Notes: generated from the letters alone by a model not told the origin. 64,000 bases of DNA from Methylophaga sp. OBS3 (GCF_026319325.1 NZ_JAPDMU010000001.1:62001-126000); one strand, 5' to 3'; positions 53,060-63,101 are shown, numbered from the stretch's first letter. Numbers and translations are program-made.

Positions 53060-54972
53060 TGGCGATAAATTCGCACTTAGCATTAAAAGATCATCTTCGC
53101 GAGCGGCGGTTGGTAAATGCCAGACTGTTATTTGCTGCCATTTTCTCCTTATTACTTTTCATCGGAGTCACAGTCCGTCTTGTCGTATTACAAGTCGTTG
53201 AATACGAACATTTCGACTCGTTATCTAATAAAAACCGCGTCGATATTGAGCCGTTACCACCACAACGCGGCCTGATTTTTGACCGAAATGGCGTGGTTTT
53301 AGCTGAAAACATGCCTACCTTCACGCTAGAACTGGTACCTGAAAAAGTACCCAATATGGCGGAAACGATTGAAGCATTAACAGAACTTTTAGGGCTTACC
53401 GGAGAAGATCTTGAGAAGTTCAGAGAACGTTTAAAACAGCAGCGAAGTTTTGAACAGGTAACATTACGTTATCAGTTAACAGAGGAAGAAGTTGCTCGGT
53501 TTTCTGTTAATCGGCACCGTTTTCCGGGTGTTGATGTTGTTGGTAGATTAATTCGTCATTACCCGCAAGGGGCTTTATTTGCCCATGCTGTTGGTTATGT
53601 TGGGCGTATTAATCAGCAGGATTTGTTGGTGATTGATCAGCAAAACTACAAAGGTACTTTGCAGATCGGTAAAACGGGTATCGAAAAACAATATGAAGAT
53701 TTGTTGCATGGTACGGTCGGTTATCGACAAGTAGAAACCAATGTTCAAGGACGAACTGTTAGAGAGCTAAGAAGTGTTGCCTCTCAGCCTGGCCAAGATT
53801 TGTATCTACATTTGGATATTGGCTTACAACGTACGGCTGTTGAAGCATTAACCGGTTATAACGGCTCTGTGGTCGCGATGGACCCAAGAAATGGCGGCAT
53901 TTTAGCAATGGTTAGCCAGCCAGACTTTGATCCCAATTTATTTGTTTCGGGTATAAGTATCAAAGACTACGCAGAGCTGCGGGATTCGCCAGAGCGACCA
54001 CTATATGACCGAGCATTGCGTGGTCATTATCCGCCGGGGTCGACCCTCAAGCCTTTTGTGGCATTAGCGGGTTTAGAGCTCGGTGTTGTGACTGAACACA
54101 CTAAAACGTATTGCCCTGGTTGGTATTCATTGCCCGGTCATTCTCATCGCTATCGTTGTTGGAAGCATTCTGGTCATGGCCATATGGATGCTATTGATGC
54201 AATGGCACAATCTTGTGACGTTTATTTCTACGATCTCGCTCACGCGCTGGGCATAGATCGCATGCATACCTTTCTGGATATGTTTGGCTTTGGTCGGAAA
54301 ACGGGCGTTGATATTCCAAATGAAAGTGGTGGTTTATTACCATCAAGTGAGTGGAAAAGAAATAGTCGTAATCAGGCTTGGTTTCCGGGGGAGACGTTAA
54401 TTGCAGGTATAGGACAAGGTTTTAACCAAACCACGCCACTCCAACTTGCCCATGCGACGTCAGTCTTGGCTATGCGCGGTACGATGAATAAACCAACCTT
54501 GGTACGTGCTAGCCGAACGAGTGGTCAAGAAGAACTGCAATTAATGCCGACGCAACCACCTGAAACGTTGCCAATGCAAGACGCTAATAATTGGCAGCTG
54601 GTAGTGGATTCAATGATTGAAGTTGTGCATGGTCAGCGCGGAACAGCCCGCCATATTACCGAGAAAATGCCATTTCGCATGGCGGGTAAAACCGGTACCG
54701 CACAGGTTTTTGGTATCGCCCAAGATGAAAAATATGATGCTGAGACTTTAGAAAAGAAATTACACGATCACGCTTTGTTTGTTGCTTTTGCGCCAGCGGA
54801 TAATCCTGAATTTGCCGTCGCCGTTGTAGTCGAAAATGGGGGGAGTGGTAGTAAAGTCGCTGCACCTATCGCCCAAAAAATGATCGAGGAATATTTTGGT
54901 ATTGAAGCTGAAATGGTCATTGATGAAACTGATGATGAGGCGACTGCGCCTAGGGAGGTAACCGGTGAGTGA
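53059..54972 (+). CDS. mrdA: penicillin-binding protein 2 (elongation transpeptidase)
   Basis: A class B PBP that cross-links lateral-wall peptidoglycan together with RodA. It has an N-terminal TM anchor (about residues 18-42) and a pedestal domain (PLPPQRGLIFDRNG). The transpeptidase motifs are SxxK in PPGSTLKPF, SxD in AQSCDVYFYD and KTG in AGKTGTAQ. A His/Cys-rich insertion (YCPGWYSLPGHSHRYRCW) may bind zinc, as reported for E. coli PBP2. Length 637 is normal. It overlaps rodA by 8 bases. Confidence 0.97.
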   Translation: MAINSHLALKDHLRERRLVNARLLFAAIFSLLLFIGVTVRLVVLQVVEYEHFDSLSNKNRVDIEPLPPQRGLIFDRNGVVLAENMPTFTLELVPEKVPNMAETIEALTELLGLTGEDLEKFRERLKQQRSFEQVTLRYQLTEEEVARFSVNRHRFPGVDVVGRLIRHYPQGALFAHAVGYVGRINQQDLLVIDQQNYKGTLQIGKTGIEKQYEDLLHGTVGYRQVETNVQGRTVRELRSVASQPGQDLYLHLDIGLQRTAVEALTGYNGSVVAMDPRNGGILAMVSQPDFDPNLFVSGISIKDYAELRDSPERPLYDRALRGHYPPGSTLKPFVALAGLELGVVTEHTKTYCPGWYSLPGHSHRYRCWKHSGHGHMDAIDAMAQSCDVYFYDLAHALGIDRMHTFLDMFGFGRKTGVDIPNESGGLLPSSEWKRNSRNQAWFPGETLIAGIGQGFNQTTPLQLAHATSVLAMRGTMNKPTLVRASRTSGQEELQLMPTQPPETLPMQDANNWQLVVDSMIEVVHGQRGTARHITEKMPFRMAGKTGTAQVFGIAQDEKYDAETLEKKLHDHALFVAFAPADNPEFAVAVVVENGGSGSKVAAPIAQKMIEEYFGIEAEMVIDETDDEATAPREVTGE

Positions 54973-56095
54973 GTTATTAAACCAACCGCGTCGCCGCTCG
55001 CACCGGCCTTTCACGTATTGGCTACAAAATACGCACCTTGATGGTTGGTTAATGCTGGGTTTATTAACCTTACTGACAGTCAGTATGATCGTTTTGTATA
55101 GCTCAGGCGGTCAAGATTTTGGGCTGTCAATTCGCCAAGCCATTCGTATGTCGATTGCGTTTGTCATTATGTTTGTCATCGCACAGATACACCCCGACAG
55201 GTTACGAAATTTAGCCTATTGGGCATATGGCTTTGGTTTGTTGTTGTTGGTCGCTGTACTTCTGTTCGGGGCGATAGGTAAAGGTGCGCAGCGCTGGTTA
55301 GATCTAGGTTTTATGCGGTTTCAGCCATCAGAAATCATGAAGATTGCTGTGCCATTGTTAGTTGCAGCCTATCTATCTGAAAGACCATTAGCGCCATCAT
55401 TTTTCCGCTTGGTCATGGCTATGGTTATTATTGCCATTCCCACCGTATTAATTGCCAAACAGCCCGACTTGGGAACAGCACTATTGATTGCCAGCTCAGG
55501 ACTGATTGTTATTTTCTTGGCTGGTATACCATGGAAAGTCATCATCAGCTTCATCATGACTTGTGCCGCGGCGGCGCCATTGTTGTGGTTTAACATGCAT
55601 GATTATCAGCGTCGGCGGGTACTCACATTTTTAAATCCAGAAAATGATCCTTTAGGTGCTGGCTACCACATCATCCAATCAAAAATTGCCATTGGTAGTG
55701 GCGGTCTAAGTGGACGAGGTTGGCTACAGGGAACTCAGTCTCACCTTGAATTTTTACCTGAAAGATCAACAGACTTTATTTTTGCGGTCATTGCTGAAGA
55801 ATTTGGGCTCATCGGCGTTGTCCTATTGATCATGTTGTATTTAATGATTACGGCACGTGGTCTTTATATCGCTTCGCAAGCACAAACCAGCTTTGGCAGT
55901 CTCTTAGCTGGGAGTCTTGCGATTACTTTCTTGGTCTATGTCTTTGTCAATATCGGCATGGTCAGTGGTTTACTACCAGTTGTTGGCGTGCCTTTACCGT
56001 TGATTAGTTACGGGGGAACCTCCATGGTGACCTTGTTAGCGAGCTTCGGTATCCTGATGTCCATACACACCCATCGGAGGATGATGTCACCGTGA
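54965..56095 (+). CDS. rodA: SEDS glycosyltransferase RodA
   Basis: RodA polymerises glycan strands for cell elongation, paired with PBP2. It has ten TM helices, with the SEDS signature around LIGVVLLIMLYLMI and GLLPVVGVPLPLISYGGTSM, and the large loop with QSKIAIGSGGLSGRGWLQGT. Length 376 is normal. The start is GTG 54965, after GGGAGGTAACC and inside the end of mrdA. It ends in a GTGA overlap with mltB. Confidence 0.97.
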   Translation: MSELLNQPRRRSHRPFTYWLQNTHLDGWLMLGLLTLLTVSMIVLYSSGGQDFGLSIRQAIRMSIAFVIMFVIAQIHPDRLRNLAYWAYGFGLLLLVAVLLFGAIGKGAQRWLDLGFMRFQPSEIMKIAVPLLVAAYLSERPLAPSFFRLVMAMVIIAIPTVLIAKQPDLGTALLIASSGLIVIFLAGIPWKVIISFIMTCAAAAPLLWFNMHDYQRRRVLTFLNPENDPLGAGYHIIQSKIAIGSGGLSGRGWLQGTQSHLEFLPERSTDFIFAVIAEEFGLIGVVLLIMLYLMITARGLYIASQAQTSFGSLLAGSLAITFLVYVFVNIGMVSGLLPVVGVPLPLISYGGTSMVTLLASFGILMSIHTHRRMMSP

Positions 56096-57069
56096 GAAGT
56101 CTGATTTTGTTACCTGCGTTAACGTTTTTCAGCCAGCTTGCCTGGGCCGAACCTGATTTGCCTGGCTTGGATGCTTTTATTGATGAAATGGTGACTGAGC
56201 ATCAGTTTGATGCGAATGAACTGCGAGCTGCTTTTGCCGAAGTAGAAGTCAAAGAAAGCATTTTAAAAGCTATCGCCAGACCTGCCGAAAAGGCAAAGCC
56301 TTGGTATGAATATCGTAATATTTTCATGGACCAAGCACGTATTAATGCGGGGGCTGATTTTTGGGTAAAACATGCCGACACACTAAAAGCAGCAGAGCAG
56401 ACCTATGGTGTGCCTGCAGAAATTATCCTGGCTATCTTAGGTGTTGAAACGCGCTTTGGTGGCAATATGGGCAGTTTCCGTGTCATTGATGCCTTATCCA
56501 CTTTGGCTTTCCAATATCCACCACGCAGTCCATTCTTCCGTAGTGAGTTAAAAAACTTTTTAATTCTGACCCGTGAAGAAAAAATGCCACCATTAGAACC
56601 AGTGGGTTCTTATGCCGGGGCAATGGGGCTTGGCCAGTTTATGCCAAGTAGCTACCGAGCTTATGCCGTCGACTTTGATCATGATGGGCATCGTGATATT
56701 TGGACCAATCCAGCTGACGCGATTGGCAGTATCGCAAATTATTTAAAAGAACATGGCTGGCAGCCGGGTGAAACGATTTTACATCCAACAAGTGCTACGG
56801 GTGATATGCCTGAAGCCTTGATCGAGCGTGGATTAAAACCCTCTGTGAATCGTGCTGAAGCCGAAGCTTCAGGTTTGTCTTTGGCTGAATTACCAGCAGG
56901 TGCTGAGTTGTTTAATGTGTTTTCATTAACGCAGCGTAATGGCGAAGAACTGTGGCTGGGACGCCAAAACTTTTATGCGATTACACGTTATAATCACAGT
57001 CGTATGTATGCCAAAGCGGTAGTCGAGTTATCTGAAGCGATTCGTGCACGGTATGAGCGCACTCAATGA
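56092..57069 (+). CDS. mltB: membrane-bound lytic murein transglycosylase B
   Basis: MltB cleaves glycan strands to 1,6-anhydro ends during wall remodelling. A signal peptide (about residues 1-19, ending AWAEP) is followed by the MltB domain. The catalytic Glu is in ILGVETRFGGNMG and the family motif is SYAGAMGLGQFMPSSYRAYA, with an EF-hand-like VDFDHDGHRDIW. There is no lipobox Cys, so it may be soluble in the periplasm. The start is GTG 56092, overlapping rodA. It ends in an ATGA overlap with rlpA. Confidence 0.95.
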   Translation: MRSLILLPALTFFSQLAWAEPDLPGLDAFIDEMVTEHQFDANELRAAFAEVEVKESILKAIARPAEKAKPWYEYRNIFMDQARINAGADFWVKHADTLKAAEQTYGVPAEIILAILGVETRFGGNMGSFRVIDALSTLAFQYPPRSPFFRSELKNFLILTREEKMPPLEPVGSYAGAMGLGQFMPSSYRAYAVDFDHDGHRDIWTNPADAIGSIANYLKEHGWQPGETILHPTSATGDMPEALIERGLKPSVNRAEAEASGLSLAELPAGAELFNVFSLTQRNGEELWLGRQNFYAITRYNHSRMYAKAVVELSEAIRARYERTQ

Positions 57070-57899
57070 TTCTTAGAGCGTTAAACCTAGCTCTGGTAAG
57101 CTGTGGCGTTTTATGGCTTGTGGCTTGTACTAGTGTCACGGAAGTACAAGATAGCGCTCCTACAACGACGCCAAGTGCTGAGCAAATGCGAGATGCTGTT
57201 CCTAAAGTGGAACCTCGAAGTAAATATGGTAATCCGGCAAGTTATGAAGTGTTTGGTAAGCGGTATTACACACTTGCCTCACATAAGGGTTACGTAGAGC
57301 GAGGTATTGCTTCTTGGTACGGGAATAAATTTCATGGCCGCCGTACCTCAAGTGGTGAGCTTTACGACATGTATAAAATGACAGCAGCGCACAAAACATT
57401 GCCGTTGCCATCTTATGCAGAAGTGACCAATTTAGATAATGGCAGAAAAGTAATTGTAAAAATCAATGATCGTGGCCCATTTCATGGTGATCGCTTAATT
57501 GATTTATCGTATAGTGCCGCCACAAAATTGGGTATCACCGCAAAAGGTACCGGTCGAGTCGAAGTCCGTGCCATTGATGTTGAACAAAAAGCAGCAAAAC
57601 AAACGGTAAAAGCGCCGCAACAAGTCGCTTTGCAAAATAATACGTTAGAAAATTTGGCGACTTTTTTACAAGTCGGTGCATTTAGTACATTGGCTAAAGC
57701 CGAACAAATTAAACATCGTATTCAACAAGAAATTAGCGAACGTGTGCAGATCAAACCTTTTTCACATGAAGGTAATTCTGTTTATCGCGTTCGTGTTGGG
57801 CCTTTAGCTAGCGTCGAAGCAGGCCAAAAAATAGCTGAACGCTTACTTAGTCTGGGTTTTAATGAAACACAGATGATCACCGAACAACAGACCAATTAA
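57066..57899 (+). CDS. rlpA: rare lipoprotein A, septal-ring lytic transglycosylase
   Basis: An outer-membrane lipoprotein: the lipobox is LVAC at about residues 18-21. A double-psi beta-barrel domain (about 75-165) has ASWYGNKFHGRRTSSGE and VKINDRGPFHGDRLIDLS, which hold the catalytic Glu/Asp region. A C-terminal SPOR domain (about 195-272, FLQVGAFSTLAKAEQ) binds denuded septal glycan. In Pseudomonas RlpA digests such naked strands. Length 277 is normal. dacA follows immediately. Confidence 0.94.
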   Translation: MILRALNLALVSCGVLWLVACTSVTEVQDSAPTTTPSAEQMRDAVPKVEPRSKYGNPASYEVFGKRYYTLASHKGYVERGIASWYGNKFHGRRTSSGELYDMYKMTAAHKTLPLPSYAEVTNLDNGRKVIVKINDRGPFHGDRLIDLSYSAATKLGITAKGTGRVEVRAIDVEQKAAKQTVKAPQQVALQNNTLENLATFLQVGAFSTLAKAEQIKHRIQQEISERVQIKPFSHEGNSVYRVRVGPLASVEAGQKIAERLLSLGFNETQMITEQQTN

Positions 57900-57911
57900 T
57901 TGAGAGTTAGC

Positions 57912-59063
57912 ATGATCAAATTGTTCAAAAATCTACTTGCCTCTGCAGCCATTTTGACTGTCAGTACCACCAGCTTTGCTGGTGCAGTTGTCCCTAATCC
58001 GGTTGCACCGACGATTGCAGCATCGTCATATATTTTATTGGATCACGATAGTGGCAAAGTACTGGCGGAGAATGCCTCGGAAGAGCGTTTACCGCCGGCA
58101 AGTATCACGAAGTTGATGACATCTTATGTAATTGCCAATGAGTTAGAGGCTGGCAATATCAAATTAGATGATGAAGTCAGCATCAGTGAAAATGCATGGC
58201 GAATGATTGGTTCACGCAGCTTTATTGAAGTCGGTACGAAAGTGCCGGTTGAAGCTTTATTACGCGGCATGATCATTCAATCAGGTAATGATGCAGCTGT
58301 TGCATTAGCGGAACATATTGCCGGTAGTGAAGAAGTTTTCGCTCAAATGATGAATCAGTACGCCCAACAACTGGGTATGGTGAACACGCATTTTATGAAT
58401 GCGACAGGTTTGCCTGATCCTGAGCATTACACAACGGCACGAGATATTGCGATCATGTCTTCGGCACTGATCAGAAACTTCCCTGAACATTACAAATGGT
58501 ATTCAGATAAAGAATTTACCTATAACGGTATTACGCAACATAACCGTAATAAATTACTGTGGCGTGATAACAGTGTTGATGGTTTAAAAACTGGTCATAC
58601 CGAAGAAGCAGGTTTTTGTTTATCTGCTTCAGCTAAGCGCGATGGCATGCGTTTAATCGCTGTTGTTTTGGGTACACGTAGTGAAAATGCTCGTGCACAA
58701 GAAATTCAGAAATTATTTAATTATGGTTTCCGTTTCTTTGAAACACACCAGCTGTATGCAGCCGGCGAAAAAATTACTGAAAGTAAAGTCTGGAAAGGTG
58801 ATGCTAAATCCATTGATTTAGGTCTAGCAGAAGGTTTTTATGTCACTGTTCCACGTGGTCAGTATAAAGAGCTTGAAGCTATCAGTAATTTACAACAACC
58901 AATGATTGCACCAATTACAGCCGGTACTGAGCTCGGTGAAGTTGAAGTACGTTTAGGTGAAGAAGTTATCACCACACAAAAATTGGTTGCCTTGAAAGAT
59001 GTTGAAAAAGGTAGCTGGTGGCATCGTTTGATTGACAGCATTTTGCTGTTAATTTGGGGTTAA
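57912..59063 (+). CDS. dacA: D-alanyl-D-alanine carboxypeptidase (PBP5/6 type)
   Basis: The enzyme removes the terminal D-Ala from stem pentapeptides and so limits cross-linking. A signal peptide (about residues 1-24) precedes the penicillin-binding domain, with SxxK in PPASITKLMTSY, SxN in QSGNDAAVAL and KTG in GLKTGHTEEAG. The PBP5 C-terminal domain and an amphipathic membrane-binding tail (WWHRLIDSILLLIWG) complete it. I chose ATG 57912 after GAGAG; a TTG at 57900 is in frame. It is the last cell-wall gene before dat. Confidence 0.96.
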   Translation: MIKLFKNLLASAAILTVSTTSFAGAVVPNPVAPTIAASSYILLDHDSGKVLAENASEERLPPASITKLMTSYVIANELEAGNIKLDDEVSISENAWRMIGSRSFIEVGTKVPVEALLRGMIIQSGNDAAVALAEHIAGSEEVFAQMMNQYAQQLGMVNTHFMNATGLPDPEHYTTARDIAIMSSALIRNFPEHYKWYSDKEFTYNGITQHNRNKLLWRDNSVDGLKTGHTEEAGFCLSASAKRDGMRLIAVVLGTRSENARAQEIQKLFNYGFRFFETHQLYAAGEKITESKVWKGDAKSIDLGLAEGFYVTVPRGQYKELEAISNLQQPMIAPITAGTELGEVEVRLGEEVITTQKLVALKDVEKGSWWHRLIDSILLLIWG

Positions 59064-59067
59064 TTGC

Positions 59068-59919
59068 GTGCCTGAAGTGTATTTAAATGGTCGCTTTATG
59101 GCGGCCGAAGATGCCAAAGTGTCAGCCATGGATCGGGGTTACCTTTTTGGTGACGGCGTCTATGAAGTGATCCCTGTTTATCGTGGGCAGGCATTTTTAC
59201 TCGAAGGTCACTTGGCTCGTTTGCAACGTAGTCTTGCGGAAATTGAGATCAAAAGTCCGTTTGATAATGCTGGTTGGTCAGCATTAATTGCGGAGTTAGT
59301 TGATAAAAATGGGGGGGGCGACCAGTCGGTTTACCTGCAGGTAACTCGTGGTAGTGCGCCGCAACGAGACCATATTTTTCCAGCAACGGTTATCCCCGGG
59401 GTTTTTATGATGAGCAACCCATTAAAACCTGTTGCTGAAAGCTGGCATCAAAATGGTGTTGAAGTCATCACACTAGATGATATTCGTTGGCAGCGCTGTG
59501 ATATTAAAGCAATTGCCTTGCTTGCCAATTGTTTATTAAAACAACGTGCACAGGAAGCTGGTGCGCAAGAAGCGCTGTTACTTCGTGATGGTGCGTTGAC
59601 AGAAGGCGCTGCAAGTAACGCTTATATAGTTGTTAATGGCGAAATTATTACCGCACCGAGTGGTAACCAGATTTTACCGGGCATTACCCGTGACTTGGTT
59701 TTAGAATTGGCTGAACAGGCAGGTATTAACGTGCAATTACGTTATGCCAGTCATGAAGAGCTTAAAGCGGCTGATGAAGTCTGGATCAGTAGTTCAACCA
59801 AAGAGTTATTGCCGGTAACGCGTGTAGATGGCCAGATGGTCGGTACAGGTAAACCTGGGAACGTATGGCAAAATCTTCATCAACGTTTTCAAGAATTTAA
59901 AAGCGAGGTATTACAATGA
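59068..59919 (+). CDS. dat: D-amino-acid (D-alanine) aminotransferase
   Basis: A class IV PLP aminotransferase of 283 residues that interconverts D-Ala and D-Glu with their keto acids. The PLP lysine is in RCDIKAIALLANC, preceded by DDIRWQ, and the phosphate-binding segment is LTEGAASNAYIV. The N-terminal MDRGYLFGDGVYEVIPVY is the Dat form. Branched-chain aminotransferase activity is possible but less likely. The start is GTG 59068, 4 bases after dacA. A run of eight G (59311-59318) lies inside the gene at NGGGD. It overlaps ybeD by ATGA. Co-location with dacA fits a D-Ala role. Confidence 0.9.
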   Translation: MPEVYLNGRFMAAEDAKVSAMDRGYLFGDGVYEVIPVYRGQAFLLEGHLARLQRSLAEIEIKSPFDNAGWSALIAELVDKNGGGDQSVYLQVTRGSAPQRDHIFPATVIPGVFMMSNPLKPVAESWHQNGVEVITLDDIRWQRCDIKAIALLANCLLKQRAQEAGAQEALLLRDGALTEGAASNAYIVVNGEIITAPSGNQILPGITRDLVLELAEQAGINVQLRYASHEELKAADEVWISSSTKELLPVTRVDGQMVGTGKPGNVWQNLHQRFQEFKSEVLQ

Positions 59920-60191
59920 CCACGCCTGAACAACCAGAAACACTACTTGAATTTCCCTGCCAATATGCTGTTAAAGCGATGGGGGAGAGTAGTGAAGACT
60001 TCGATGCCCTAGTTGTTGAAATTGTTTTGCGCCATGTGCCTGCACTTGCTGAAAATGCCGTCAATACACGCCAGAGTTCGGGGGGTAAATATACGTCGGT
60101 CACGGTGACTTTTGAGGCGACAAGTAAAGCACAACTTGATGCTATTTATCAGGATCTTACTGACGAAGCACGAGTCAAATACGCGCTGTAA
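59916..60191 (+). CDS. ybeD: YbeD (DUF493) protein
   Basis: A 91-residue cytoplasmic protein with the ACT-like DUF493 fold. [20 protein letters not shown] and [15 protein letters not shown] are the family marks. Its function is unknown. It sits between the cell-wall genes and lipB, as in E. coli (dacA-ybeD-lipB), and overlaps both neighbours (ATGA upstream, TAATG downstream). Confidence 0.93.
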   Translation: MTTPEQPETLLEFPCQYAVKAMGESSEDFDALVVEIVLRHVPALAENAVNTRQSSGGKYTSVTVTFEATSKAQLDAIYQDLTDEARVKYAL

Positions 60192-60796
60192 TGATCATTC
60201 GTGATTTGGGAAGCCAACCTTACCAGCCAATTTGGCAGGATATGTTGGCATTTACCGATGCAAGACAAGCAACCACTGAAGATGAGTTGTGGTTATCAGA
60301 GCATTCGCCGGTATTTACCCTTGGCCGTAATGGTAAACACGAACATCTCCTTAATACTGACGATATTCCGGTTGTTGAGACTGATCGCGGTGGGCAAGTG
60401 ACTTACCATGGGCCAGGCCAGTTAATCGGCTATACCTTGTTTGATTTACGTCGGTTAGGTGTTGGGGTTCGGCAAATGGTATCGATCCTTGAAAATAGTG
60501 TGATTGATGTCTTAGCTGAGTTTGGTATTGAGGCAAATGCTAGAGCTGATGCGCCAGGTGTCTATGTTGATCATGCTAAAATTGCAGCCCTTGGTCTAAG
60601 AGTCAAAAACGGCGCCTGTTATCATGGTGTCAGTTTTAATATAGATATGGACTTGTCGCCATTTAACCGGATAAACCCCTGCGGTTATGCCGGTATGGCG
60701 GTGACTGATTGTCGTCAGTTGGCTATTTCGCTAACAATGGCAGATGCAAAAACACGATTTAGCGCCGCGCTACAAGCGCAGTTGGCAAAGGTTTAA
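60191..60796 (+). CDS. lipB: octanoyl-ACP:protein N-octanoyltransferase
   Basis: LipB moves octanoyl from ACP to lipoyl domains of 2-oxoacid dehydrogenases and GcvH. The signature [17 protein letters not shown] is followed by the catalytic Lys in [12 protein letters not shown] and Cys in INPCGYAGM. Length 201 is normal. lipA follows after 1 base, so the two lipoate steps are co-expressed. Confidence 0.97.
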   Translation: MIIRDLGSQPYQPIWQDMLAFTDARQATTEDELWLSEHSPVFTLGRNGKHEHLLNTDDIPVVETDRGGQVTYHGPGQLIGYTLFDLRRLGVGVRQMVSILENSVIDVLAEFGIEANARADAPGVYVDHAKIAALGLRVKNGACYHGVSFNIDMDLSPFNRINPCGYAGMAVTDCRQLAISLTMADAKTRFSAALQAQLAKV

Positions 60797-60797
60797 G

Positions 60798-61751
60798 ATG
60801 ACACAGAACACTCCAAAACGTGATGTTAAAGCGCTGAAAGGCGAGTCGAAAGTTTCACGTATCCCCATCAAAGTTGTGCCTTCAGAACCTAAGCGCAAAC
60901 CCACTTGGATCCGGGCTCAGGCACAAGGACATCCCGAAGTGCAACGTATCAAATCGATGCTGCGTGAGCACAATCTGCATACCGTATGTGAAGAAGCATC
61001 ATGCCCAAATTTAGGTGAATGTTTTACACATGGTACCGCCACGTTTTTGATCATGGGGAATATCTGCACCCGTCGCTGCCCATTTTGTGATGTGGCTCAT
61101 GGTCGACCAGACCCATTAGATGAAAATGAGCCAGAGCATCTGGCTAAAACTATCGCCGCCATGCGTTTAAAACATGTTGTGGTGACCTCAGTTGATCGTG
61201 ATGATTTACGTGATGGTGGCGCCGGACATTTTTCGCGTTGTATCAGTGAAATTCGTCACCAGTCTCCAGAAACGCGTATTGAGGTTTTGGTGCCTGATTT
61301 CCGTGGACGTATGGATGCTGCACTAGAAATTCTGGCTGATAATCCGCCTGATATTTTCAATCACAATCTTGAGTCGATTCCACGTTTATACAAAGCGGTG
61401 AGACCAGGTTCTGATTACGATTGGTCTTTAGATTTAATCCAACGCTTCCAACAAGCGCATCCTAATGTGCCGACAAAGTCTGGGCTAATGTTGGGGTTAG
61501 GTGAAACCATTGAAGAAGTAAAAGCGGTGTTACGTGACTTACGTGAACATGGATGCCGCATGTTGACCCTAGGCCAATATCTGCAGCCAAGCCGTCATCA
61601 TTTGCCAGTCGAGCGTTTTGTTACGCCTGAAGAGTTCGCTGATCTAGCTGCTTATGCAAAATCATTAGGCTTTGAACAAGTTGCCAGTGGTCCTATGGTA
61701 CGCTCGTCGTATCATGCTGATTTACAGGCCGCAGGAGATTTTGTCGCCTGA
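60798..61751 (+). CDS. lipA: lipoyl synthase
   Basis: A radical SAM enzyme that inserts two sulfurs into octanoyl groups. The auxiliary cluster ligands are [12 protein letters not shown] (about residues 62-73) and the radical SAM motif is CTRRCPFC (about 88-95). The C-terminal auxiliary Ser is in MVRSSYHA. I chose ATG 60798 (MTQNTPKRD) because it follows the lipB stop and AAAGG. The open frame goes 54 bases into lipB. Length 317 is normal. Confidence 0.97.
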   Translation: MTQNTPKRDVKALKGESKVSRIPIKVVPSEPKRKPTWIRAQAQGHPEVQRIKSMLREHNLHTVCEEASCPNLGECFTHGTATFLIMGNICTRRCPFCDVAHGRPDPLDENEPEHLAKTIAAMRLKHVVVTSVDRDDLRDGGAGHFSRCISEIRHQSPETRIEVLVPDFRGRMDAALEILADNPPDIFNHNLESIPRLYKAVRPGSDYDWSLDLIQRFQQAHPNVPTKSGLMLGLGETIEEVKAVLRDLREHGCRMLTLGQYLQPSRHHLPVERFVTPEEFADLAAYAKSLGFEQVASGPMVRSSYHADLQAAGDFVA

Positions 61752-61773
61752 CCCAACGTGGGGGAGTTCGTTG

Positions 61774-63045
61774 ATGCAAAGCAATCGTCGTCGCTTTCTA
61801 CAAATGACCGCTGCAGGTAGTGCGGTAGCTGCTCTCCCTTTTGGTTTAAATGCGTGTTCAAAATCGGTAAATAAAGCCAAAGTTGTCGTCATCGGCGGTG
61901 GTTTTGCTGGTGCCACAGCAGCACGCTATATGTCGATGTGGGCGCCAGATATTGATATTACCGTTATCGAACCAAACAAGGCTTTTGTTTCTTGTCCACA
62001 AAGTAATCTGGTATTGAGTGGTAGTCGGACGATAAATGAGTTAACTCGCCAATACGACAAGCTAGCCGCAAATCCATCTATTAGCTGGGTACAAGATATC
62101 GTTACCGGTATTGATACCGATAAACGCCAAGTGGTCGTCAATTCGGGTGATAAATTTCATTACGACAGACTCATCATCGCTCCGGGTATCGCATTTAATT
62201 ACGACCAATTACCGATGCTGGCAAGCGTGGAGGCGCAGCAAAAAGTGCCTCATGCTTGGAAAGCAGGCCCACAAACTACTCTTTTACATCAGCAGCTTGA
62301 ATCTATGCCTACAGGCGGCACAGTTGTAATGACGATTCCCAGCGGTCCATATCGCTGTCCACCCGGCCCCTATGAACGTGCTTGTCAGATAGCGCTCCAT
62401 TTAAAGCGTCATAACCCGACTGGAAAGTTACTAGTTTTAGATGCAAACCCCGACATTGTCTCCAAAAAAGGCTTGTTTACTAATGCCTGGGAGCAGCTTT
62501 ATTCGGGACTAATTGAATATATTCCGACCAGTGCGGTTGAACATGTTGATGTTGCTTCCCTCAAGATTGAAACGTTGTTTGATACCTATCAGGCGGATGT
62601 TTTAAACGTGATACCGCCGCAATTAGCGGGTAAAGTTGCCGAGATGGCCGGTGTTATTAATATTGATAACCGTTGGTGTGATGTTGATTTTCGTAGTTAT
62701 GAGTCAACAGCTGTCGCAAATGTCCATGTCATTGGTGATGCTGTTGCAGCAAAAACGCCAAAATCCGGACATATTGCTAACCAACAAGCCAAGGTTTGTG
62801 CGGCAGCAGTAATCAGTCTATTACGTGAGCAAACACCGAATGCCGAACCGGTATTTAGTAATACCTGTTATAGCTTTGTCAGTGAGAAGCAGGCCATGCA
62901 TGTTGCTAATGTGTATCGCTTCGATGCTGAGGCAAAAGAAATGTTAACCATGGACGGCGGCGGTGTGTCTGCCGAAGCAAATGAACAAGAAGCAAGATAT
63001 GCCCAAGGTTGGGCAGAAAACATCTGGGCCGATATCTTGGGCTAA
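61774..63045 (+). CDS. fccB: FccB-like flavocytochrome c sulfide dehydrogenase flavoprotein
   Basis: A 423-residue exported flavoprotein that would oxidise sulfide to sulfur or polysulfide and pass electrons to a cytochrome c. It has a Tat signal (NRRRFLQMTAAGSAVAALPF), the FAD loop VVVIGGGFAGATAARYM at residues 37-53 and a second NAD(P)-like fold. Cysteines in PYRCPPGPYERAC and NTCYSFVS fit the redox-disulfide positions of the family. A late HVIGDAVAAKTPKSGHIANQ motif contacts FAD. No cytochrome gene adjoins it; an FccA-like gene lies at 39470. It follows lipA by 22 bases. ATG 61774 has GGGGGAG upstream. Confidence 0.88.
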   Translation: MQSNRRRFLQMTAAGSAVAALPFGLNACSKSVNKAKVVVIGGGFAGATAARYMSMWAPDIDITVIEPNKAFVSCPQSNLVLSGSRTINELTRQYDKLAANPSISWVQDIVTGIDTDKRQVVVNSGDKFHYDRLIIAPGIAFNYDQLPMLASVEAQQKVPHAWKAGPQTTLLHQQLESMPTGGTVVMTIPSGPYRCPPGPYERACQIALHLKRHNPTGKLLVLDANPDIVSKKGLFTNAWEQLYSGLIEYIPTSAVEHVDVASLKIETLFDTYQADVLNVIPPQLAGKVAEMAGVINIDNRWCDVDFRSYESTAVANVHVIGDAVAAKTPKSGHIANQQAKVCAAAVISLLREQTPNAEPVFSNTCYSFVSEKQAMHVANVYRFDAEAKEMLTMDGGGVSAEANEQEARYAQGWAENIWADILG

Positions 63046-63095
63046 CATTTCACTGCCGTAATCATGTGCGGGATGGCGTCAATGGATTGAGCAGG

Positions 63096-63101
63096 TATAA
63101 T
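63096..63101 (+). promoter_or_regulatory. possible -10 box of the citrate synthase gene
   Basis: TATAAT at 63096-63101, flanked by a short inverted repeat GCAGG/CCTGC (63091-63107), lies about 50 bases before the start codon. No good -35 box is seen, so this is tentative. Confidence 0.35.
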
